Source: Actinomycetospora sp.
GTDB lineage: Bacteria > Actinomycetota > Actinomycetes > Mycobacteriales > Pseudonocardiaceae
Assembly (NCBI GenBank): GCA_025925615.1
Contig: JAICLN010000143.1
Coordinates: forward strand, 1-9,581
Direction of reading: 5' to 3'
DNA: 9,581 bases
Notes under the pieces: generated by a model
Databases searched by the model: none
Told to the model about the DNA's origin: nothing
What the model saw: the letters and a program-made list of their open reading frames with translations, nothing else
Shown here: piece by piece, positions 5,862 through 9,581 of the stretch
Layout: the number at the start of each line of letters is the position of its first letter
Numbering within the stretch: position 1 is the first letter of the stretch
Program-made: the position numbers and the translations under genes

Positions 5862-6959
5862 ATGACCGAGTCGCTCGCTCCGCGGTCGGGGACACGGCAC
5901 CCCGCGCGTGGTCGTGACGTCCTCGACGTGGCCCTCGTGATCCCGCTGCAGGGGCCCGCCGGGATCTTCGGACCGTCCTGCGAGAGCTGCGCCGCGTTGG
6001 CCGCGCAGGAGATCAACGCCGAGGGCGGCGTGCTCGGTCGCGAGCTGAACCTGGTGCCGGTCGACGGCGGCCGGAGCCCCGAAGAGGTGGCGATCGAGGT
6101 CGACGCGCTGGTGAGCGCCGGGGCGGTGCAGGCCGTGACGGGCTGGCACATCTCGGCCGTCCGCGAGGCGGTCGCGCCGCGGATCCGCGGCCGCGTCCCG
6201 TACGCGTACACGGCCCTCTACGAAGGGGGCGAGAACCGGCCCGGGCTCTTCCTGACCGGCGAGACCCCGGACCTCCAGCTCGGCCCGGCCCTGGACTGGT
6301 TCGCCGGGACGGCCGGGGTGCGGCGCTGGATGATCGTCGGTGACGACTACGTCTGGCCGCGCCGGTCGGCCGCCACCGCGGCCCGTCACCTGCGCCGGAT
6401 CGGCGGCACGGTCTGTGACGAGGTGTTCGTGCCGCTCGGGACGGCCGACTTCTCCGCCGTCGTGCACCGCGTCGAGGCCAGCCGCTGCGAGGCCGTGCTG
6501 ATGCTGCTCATCGGCGACGACGCCGTGGCGTTCAACCGCGCCTTCAGCGCGTCGGGCCTCGACCGCGACGTCCTGCGGTTCAGCTCCCTGATCGAGGAGA
6601 ACGTCCTGCTCGCCTCCGGCCCGGAGTGCACCCGGGGCCTCATGACCTCGGCCGGCTACTTCGAGGACCTCGCGACGAGCTCCGGCCTCGAATTCGCCGC
6701 CACCTACTTCCGCGAGTTCGGCGACGACGCGCCGGTGCTCAACAGCCTCGGCGAGTCCTGTTACGAGGGCGTCCGGCTGCTCACCGAGCTCATGCGGCGC
6801 GCCGGGTCGAGTGAGGTGCCGGCCATGATGTCCGTCGCCGACGGGCTCGCGTACGAGAGCCCGCGGGGCACGGTCGAGCTCCGCGACCGGCACTTGCGGC
6901 AGGCGGTCTTCCTGGCGGTCGCCGACGGGCTGACCTGGGACGTCGTCCAACAACTGTAA
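5862..6959 (+). CDS. amiC: AmiC-like cytoplasmic amide-sensing periplasmic-binding-fold protein
   Basis: A 365-residue type I periplasmic-binding-fold protein (Peripla_BP_6 family). It starts without a signal peptide: residues 1-19 are polar, and the first strand VALVIPLQGPAGIFGPS begins at about 23. A cytoplasmic sensor is therefore likely rather than a transport component. YEGGE at 120-124 and GDDYVWPR at 160-167 match the PYEGFE and GSDYIYPR segments of Pseudomonas AmiC, as I recall that sequence, in the cleft that binds short amides. Trp replaces one Tyr. Two lobes are visible, with domain crossovers near AYTALYEG and near FSSLIEENVL. It diverges from marR and precedes the amide operon by 140 bp. 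Pseudomonas AmiC acts by holding the antiterminator AmiR, but no ANTAR protein is encoded here. Direct contact with the MarR protein is a plausible inference. An ABC-transport receptor is the alternative and fits less well. Confidence 0.87.
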   Translation: MTESLAPRSGTRHPARGRDVLDVALVIPLQGPAGIFGPSCESCAALAAQEINAEGGVLGRELNLVPVDGGRSPEEVAIEVDALVSAGAVQAVTGWHISAVREAVAPRIRGRVPYAYTALYEGGENRPGLFLTGETPDLQLGPALDWFAGTAGVRRWMIVGDDYVWPRRSAATAARHLRRIGGTVCDEVFVPLGTADFSAVVHRVEASRCEAVLMLLIGDDAVAFNRAFSASGLDRDVLRFSSLIEENVLLASGPECTRGLMTSAGYFEDLATSSGLEFAATYFREFGDDAPVLNSLGESCYEGVRLLTELMRRAGSSEVPAMMSVADGLAYESPRGTVELRDRHLRQAVFLAVADGLTWDVVQQL

Positions 6960-6974
6960 CCGTCCGACCCCGGA

Positions 6975-6992
6975 GCGCGACGCTGCGCGACG
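6975..6992 (+). repeat. Tandem 8-bp repeat one helical turn apart, just upstream of the -35 box
   Basis: GCGCGACG occurs at 6975-6982 and again at 6985-6992, a spacing of 10 bp. The second copy ends 4 bp before the -35 hexamer at 6997. Same-face direct repeats in this place are typical of activator sites. In this GC-rich DNA an 8-bp repeat can arise by chance, so the call rests mainly on position and phase. Confidence 0.35.
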
Positions 6993-6996
6993 ATCG

Positions 6997-7026
6997 TTGA
7001 CACCACTCCGCGACCCCCGCTACTTT
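6997..7026 (+). promoter_or_regulatory. Sigma-70-like promoter of the fmdB-amiS-fmdA operon
   Basis: The -35 hexamer TTGACA (6997-7002) is a perfect consensus. It is followed after 18 bp by TACTTT (7021-7026), which fits TANNNT. Transcription should start near 7033, leaving a leader of about 67 nt before ATG 7100. It is the best promoter in the window and lies where the structural operon begins. This implies the enzyme genes are transcribed separately from amiC. Confidence 0.7.
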
Positions 7027-7044
7027 CCCAGGAAATCAATTCCT

Positions 7045-7076
7045 GCGGATGATATCCGCCTCCCCGGTCGGCGGGG
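7045..7076 (+). promoter_or_regulatory. Two small dyads in the leader of the amide operon
   Basis: GCGGAT (7045-7050) pairs with ATCCGC (7054-7059) across 3 nt, and CCCCG (7062-7066) pairs with CGGGG (7072-7076) across 5 nt. Both lie between the predicted transcription start and the ribosome binding site at 7084-7091. The first could be an operator for a dimeric repressor or a leader hairpin; the second lies close enough to affect translation. No T-run follows, so classic attenuation is not evident. Confidence 0.4.
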
Positions 7077-7099
7077 TCGCGGCGGAGGGAGCCGTAGAA

Positions 7100-7384
7100 A
7101 TGCCCCTGTACGCGTACCGGTGCGGCGACGACGGCCCCGTCGACGCGATCTGGCCGATGGGCGCCGCGCCGCCGGCGATCTCCTGCCCGACCTGCGGCGG
7201 CGAGGCCCCGCGCATGATCACCGCGCCGAGGCTCGGACTGGTTGACCGCACCCGGGTCGCGGCCATCGACCGGGCCGAGGCCTCCCGCACCGACCCCGCC
7301 GTGGTGTCCGCGCTACCTCCCCGGCCGTCCGCGGCACCACGTCCCCGCCTCGATCCCCGGACCGCCGCGCTGCCGCGGCCCTGA
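7100..7384 (+). CDS. fmdB: FmdB-family small zinc-ribbon protein with one ligand position changed
   Basis: A 94-residue protein beginning MPLYAYRC, the signature of FmdB zinc ribbons, which accompany formamidase genes and are thought to be regulatory. The expected four ligands are C8xxC11 and C29xxC32. CPTC is intact at 29-32, but position 11 is Asp (CGDDG), leaving three cysteines. Related actinobacterial proteins as I recall often have CxxH here, so an altered fourth ligand is known, but Asp is unusual. Residues 60-94 are rich in Pro, Arg and Ala and look disordered. ATG 7100 has a strong ribosome binding site, GGAGGGAG at 7084-7091; in-frame ATG 7049 would break the MPLY start. It is the first gene after the operon promoter and precedes amiS by 144 bp, so its product probably helps regulate or mature the amide enzymes. 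The exact role is unknown. Confidence 0.83.
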   Translation: MPLYAYRCGDDGPVDAIWPMGAAPPAISCPTCGGEAPRMITAPRLGLVDRTRVAAIDRAEASRTDPAVVSALPPRPSAAPRPRLDPRTAALPRP

Positions 7385-7405
7385 TCGCCCGTCCGGCCCT
7401 GATCG
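7376..7405 (+). repeat. 12-bp direct repeat at the fmdB stop codon
   Basis: CGGCCCTGATCG occurs at 7376-7387, including the fmdB stop, and again at 7394-7405, with an 18-bp period. It may mark a small local duplication. The rest of the gap to 7490 has no clear gene or hairpin. Confidence 0.4.
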
Positions 7406-7503
7406 TTCGGCCCCGGCGGCCGGACCGAGAGCACGGCGCCCGGCGCGCGTGCCCCTTCGCCCTGCCCTCGTGAGGGCCCGTCGACGACGACTGGAGGAAT
7501 TCC

Positions 7504-7536
7504 GTGCTGCTCCGATTGACGATGTCCCGTGGCTAG
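7504..7536 (+). CDS. Ten-residue micro-ORF overlapping the amiS start (possible leader peptide)
   Basis: The only good ribosome binding site ahead of amiS, GGAGG at 7491-7495, is spaced for GTG 7504, not for the amiS start. GTG 7504 opens the frame MLLRLTMSRG and stops at TAG 7534-7536. The amiS GTG (7529-7531) lies inside the final codons, giving an 8-base overlap. This is a classic arrangement for translational coupling: ribosomes ending on the micro-ORF can restart on amiS. The sequence loosely recalls short LLRLT-containing actinobacterial leader peptides but has no cysteine. In-frame ATG 7522 could serve instead. Whether the peptide senses anything is unknown. Confidence 0.45.
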   Translation: MLLRLTMSRG

Positions 7537-8167
7537 CGTCGGCCTGCTCTTCGTGGGCGCTGTGCTGTTCATCAACGGCGCCATGCTGCTGGGATGGGTC
7601 GAGGCCCGTTCGGCTGCACCGATGAACTTCTTCGTCGGCGGGCTCCAGATCCTCACGCCCCTCTACCTGATCTTCACCGCGAACGGCGACGCCGACGTCA
7701 TCCTCTCGGCGTCCGGCCTGTTCCTCTTCTCGTTCACCTATCTCTACGTCGCCGTGAACCTGACCTGGAACCTCGACAGCACCGGGCTCGGTTACTTCTG
7801 CCTGTTCGTCGCCATCACCGCGGTCGTCTTCTCGTACCTGAACTTCACCCGGTTCGCCGACCCCGCGTTCGGCGTCATCTGGCTCTACTGGGCGTTCCTG
7901 TGGCTGCTCTTCTTCCTGCTCCTGGGCCGGAAACTGGACGGGATCGGGCGCTACACCGGGGCGGTGTGCGCCATCCAGGGCTGGGTCACCGGGTGGATCC
8001 CCGCGTTCCTGCTCCTCACCGGCACCTACAAGTCGGTGGGCGCGACCCTCGCCGTGGTGCTGGCGATCTTCGGCGTCGTCGTCTTCGCCGCGCTGATCCC
8101 GTGGGCCCGCCGGACCCAGCCGCCCGCCGAGCCCGCATCCACCGGCGACCACGCCGCCGTCGCCTGA
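7529..8167 (+). CDS. amiS: UreI/AmiS-family amide or urea channel
   Basis: A 212-residue membrane protein of the UreI/AmiS family, which lets urea or short aliphatic amides cross the cytoplasmic membrane. Hydrophobic segments lie at about 3-22, 32-51, 57-79, 87-106, 114-133 and 142-164, with a further one at 169-191. The first six match the six helices of UreI. Family motifs include VGLLFVGAVLFINGAMLLG, NFFVGGLQI, FTYLYVAVNL, the LDSTGLGYF loop, WLYWAFLWLLFF and WVTGWIPAF. The extra seventh helix and a short polar tail go beyond Helicobacter UreI. GTG 7529 is chosen because the family begins just before VGLLYVGA-like sequence, although it has no ribosome binding site of its own. It lies between fmdB and fmdA, so amides (formamide, acetamide) are the likely cargo rather than urea. 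Confidence 0.92.
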   Translation: MASVGLLFVGAVLFINGAMLLGWVEARSAAPMNFFVGGLQILTPLYLIFTANGDADVILSASGLFLFSFTYLYVAVNLTWNLDSTGLGYFCLFVAITAVVFSYLNFTRFADPAFGVIWLYWAFLWLLFFLLLGRKLDGIGRYTGAVCAIQGWVTGWIPAFLLLTGTYKSVGATLAVVLAIFGVVVFAALIPWARRTQPPAEPASTGDHAAVA

Positions 8168-8205
8168 CCGCCCGACACCCACGACCCGGACCAGGGAGAG
8201 AACCG

Positions 8206-9459
8206 ATGCCGCAGAAGGTGTTCCCGCTCGACAGCAGCAAGAAGTTCACGGACCAGCAGATCGTCGGCCACAACCGCTGGCATCCCGACGTGCCCGCCCA
8301 GGTGCACGTCAGGCCCGGCGACGTGTTCCGCGTGGACTGCCGCGAGTGGTTCGACGGGGCGATCCACAACGACGACTCCGCCGACGACATCCTCAACGCC
8401 CCGCTGAACTCGGTCCACGTCCTCTCCGGCCCGATCTCGGTCGAGGGCGCCCAGCCCGGCGACCTGCTGATCGTGGACATCCTCGACGTCGGGCCCATTC
8501 CCCAGGAGGACTCCGGCCCGCTGGCCGGGCAGGGCTGGGGCTACACCGGCGTGTTCGCCAAGACGAACGGCGGCGGCTTCCTGACCGAGCAGTTCCCGGA
8601 CGCCTACAAGGTGGTCTGGGACTTCCGCGGTGGAAAGGCCACCTCACGACACGTGCCGAGCGTCGAGTTCACCGGGATCGTGCACCCCGGCCTCATGGGG
8701 ACCGCCCCGTCGCACGACCTGCTCGGCAAGTGGAACTCCCGCGAGCAGGCGCTGATCGACACCGACCCGCAGCGGGTCCCGCCGCTCGCCCTGCCGCCCC
8801 AGCCGGACTCGGCGATCCTGGGCTCGCTCTCCGGCGACGACTTCGAGCGCGCGCGCAACGAGGCGGCCCGCACGGCCCCACCCCGGGAGAACGGCGGCAA
8901 CCAGGACATCAAGAACTTCACCAAGGGCAGCCGGGTGTTCTACCCGGTGTTCGTCGACGGGGCGAACCTCTCGGTGGGCGACCTGCACTTCTCGCAGGGC
9001 GACGGCGAGATCACCTTCTGCGGCGCGATCGAGATGGGCGGGTTCATCGACCTGCACGTCGACCTGATCAAGGGCGGGATGTCGACCTACGGGGTGTCCG
9101 AGAACGCGATCTTCATCCCGGGGAACACCGACCCGCAGTACAGCGAGTGGATCGCGTTCTCCGGGACGTCGGTGACCCTCGACGGCGAGCAGCGCTACCT
9201 CGATTCCCACCTGTCCTACCAGCGGGCCTGCCTGCACGCGATCGACTACCTGACCACCTTCGGCTACTCGCCGATCCAGGCCTACATGATCCTGGGTGCC
9301 GCGCCGATCGAGGGCCGGCTGTCCGGTGTCGTCGACATCCCGAACTCGTGCTCCACGGTCTACATCCCGACCGGGATCTTCGACTTCGACGTCAAGCCGA
9401 ACGCGCAGGGGCCGGCGCGGATCGACCCGGGCATGGGGGTGCCGATGTCCAGCGCCTGA
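8206..9459 (+). CDS. fmdA: Formamidase/acetamidase (FmdA_AmdA family)
   Basis: A cytoplasmic enzyme of 417 residues hydrolysing formamide or another short aliphatic amide to the carboxylate and ammonia. Family landmarks are HVRPGDVFRVDCREWFDG near residues 30-50, NSVHVLSGPISVEGAQPGD near 68-87, VEFTGIVHPGLMGTAPSHDL near 151, GGNQDIKNFTKGS at 230-242, GDLHFSQGDGEI at 258-269 with GAIEM ending at 277, and the C-terminal DIPNSCSTVYIPTGIFDFDV. Methylophilus FmdA and Mycobacterium smegmatis acetamidase belong to this family at about 406 residues, so the gene is complete. It is not a nitrilase-type AmiE or an amidase-signature enzyme. ATG 8206 follows AGGGAGAG at 8193-8200, and amiS ends 38 bp upstream. 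As the last gene of the operon it is followed by a hairpin terminator. Substrate range within short amides is not readable. Confidence 0.95.
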   Translation: MPQKVFPLDSSKKFTDQQIVGHNRWHPDVPAQVHVRPGDVFRVDCREWFDGAIHNDDSADDILNAPLNSVHVLSGPISVEGAQPGDLLIVDILDVGPIPQEDSGPLAGQGWGYTGVFAKTNGGGFLTEQFPDAYKVVWDFRGGKATSRHVPSVEFTGIVHPGLMGTAPSHDLLGKWNSREQALIDTDPQRVPPLALPPQPDSAILGSLSGDDFERARNEAARTAPPRENGGNQDIKNFTKGSRVFYPVFVDGANLSVGDLHFSQGDGEITFCGAIEMGGFIDLHVDLIKGGMSTYGVSENAIFIPGNTDPQYSEWIAFSGTSVTLDGEQRYLDSHLSYQRACLHAIDYLTTFGYSPIQAYMILGAAPIEGRLSGVVDIPNSCSTVYIPTGIFDFDVKPNAQGPARIDPGMGVPMSSA

Positions 9460-9466
9460 CGTGACG

Positions 9467-9506
9467 GACCGCCGCCGACCGTGGTGCGCCACCGTCGGCG
9501 GCGGTC
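9467..9506 (+). terminator. Strong hairpin terminator after fmdA
   Basis: GACCGCCGCCGAC (9467-9479) pairs perfectly with GTCGGCGGCGGTC (9494-9506). Inside, after one C-C mismatch, GTGG (9481-9484) pairs with CCAC (9489-9492) around the loop TGCG. The 17-pair stem begins 7 nt after the stop codon. There is no T-run on either side, as is common for actinobacterial terminators. It could also stop transcripts from the right. Confidence 0.8.
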
Positions 9507-9581
9507 GCGCGCCCACGGGTGACGGCGGACCCGCGTTAGGCCGGTCGGGCGGGGGCCTCCCCCGGAGGCAGTCGTCATTAC
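9507..9581. other. Right-edge intergenic stretch
   Basis: No gene is supported here. A small hairpin, GCCTCC (9555-9560) with GGAGGC (9564-9569), is followed at the edge by minus-strand stop triplets TAA (9580-9578) and TGA (9577-9575). A leftward gene might end just outside the window with this hairpin as its terminator, but that is only a possibility. A 72-codon minus-strand frame from ATG 9578 overlaps the fmdA terminator and the fmdA coding end and looks like a shadow. Confidence 0.25.

Noticed and set aside
5238..6953. 571-codon minus-strand frame spanning amiC and marR
   Set aside because: Only the last 160 codons are real (MarR). The rest is an Arg- and Gly-rich shadow of amiC read through the intergenic region.
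7049..7051. ATG 7049 as the fmdB start
   Set aside because: It lies in the leader dyad, has no ribosome binding site and would add 17 residues before the conserved MPLY start.
7594..8205. N-terminal extension of fmdA by 204 codons
   Set aside because: The extension is an off-frame reading of amiS. The family N-terminus and ribosome binding site both place the start at 8206.

Overview
The window is about 9.6 kb of very GC-rich DNA. Codons mostly end in G or C, GTG starts are common, and two promoters look leaderless. This fits a high-GC actinobacterium. The phosphofructokinase resembles the PPi-dependent enzyme of Amycolatopsis, and the amide operon resembles that of mycobacteria, so I infer Pseudonocardiaceae or a near relative. 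The genus cannot be fixed from sequence alone.

Left part (1-3141). A D-erythronate dehydrogenase-like SDR gene runs leftward off the edge. Next comes the C-terminal stump of an amidohydrolase, then an intact rightward phosphofructokinase with the residue pair of PPi-dependent enzymes. A collapsed leftward VOC/glyoxalase gene follows, with its two ends fused around a large deletion. A small rightward gene of unknown function closes this part. The kinase therefore sits between two gene remnants, in a stretch that has been losing genes.

Middle part (3138-5237). A leftward pair holds a YbfB/YjiJ-type MFS exporter and, overlapping its end, a small protein with weak HesB/IscA resemblance. The small protein's stop codon overlaps that of the convergent unknown gene. 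A near-perfect 30-bp dyad lies just downstream of the exporter's predicted -10 box and overlaps its ribosome binding site. Upstream is the stranded DNA-binding end of a LuxR-type regulator with no start codon. Its open frame ends inside a 13-bp inverted repeat.

Right part (5238-9506). This is a compact aliphatic-amide utilisation locus. A MarR repressor gene and an AmiC-like amide sensor gene diverge from a 144-bp control region, and both appear leaderless. Next, a good sigma-70-like promoter drives fmdB (small zinc-ribbon protein), a ten-residue micro-ORF that overlaps the start of amiS, amiS (UreI/AmiS amide or urea channel) and fmdA (formamidase/acetamidase). A strong hairpin terminator closes the unit. 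The likely logic is this: amides enter through AmiS, FmdA releases ammonia and a carboxylate, and cytoplasmic AmiC reports amide to a partner. No ANTAR antiterminator (AmiR) is present, so the divergent MarR protein is the obvious candidate partner.

No rRNA, tRNA, CRISPR array, transposase or phage gene was seen.
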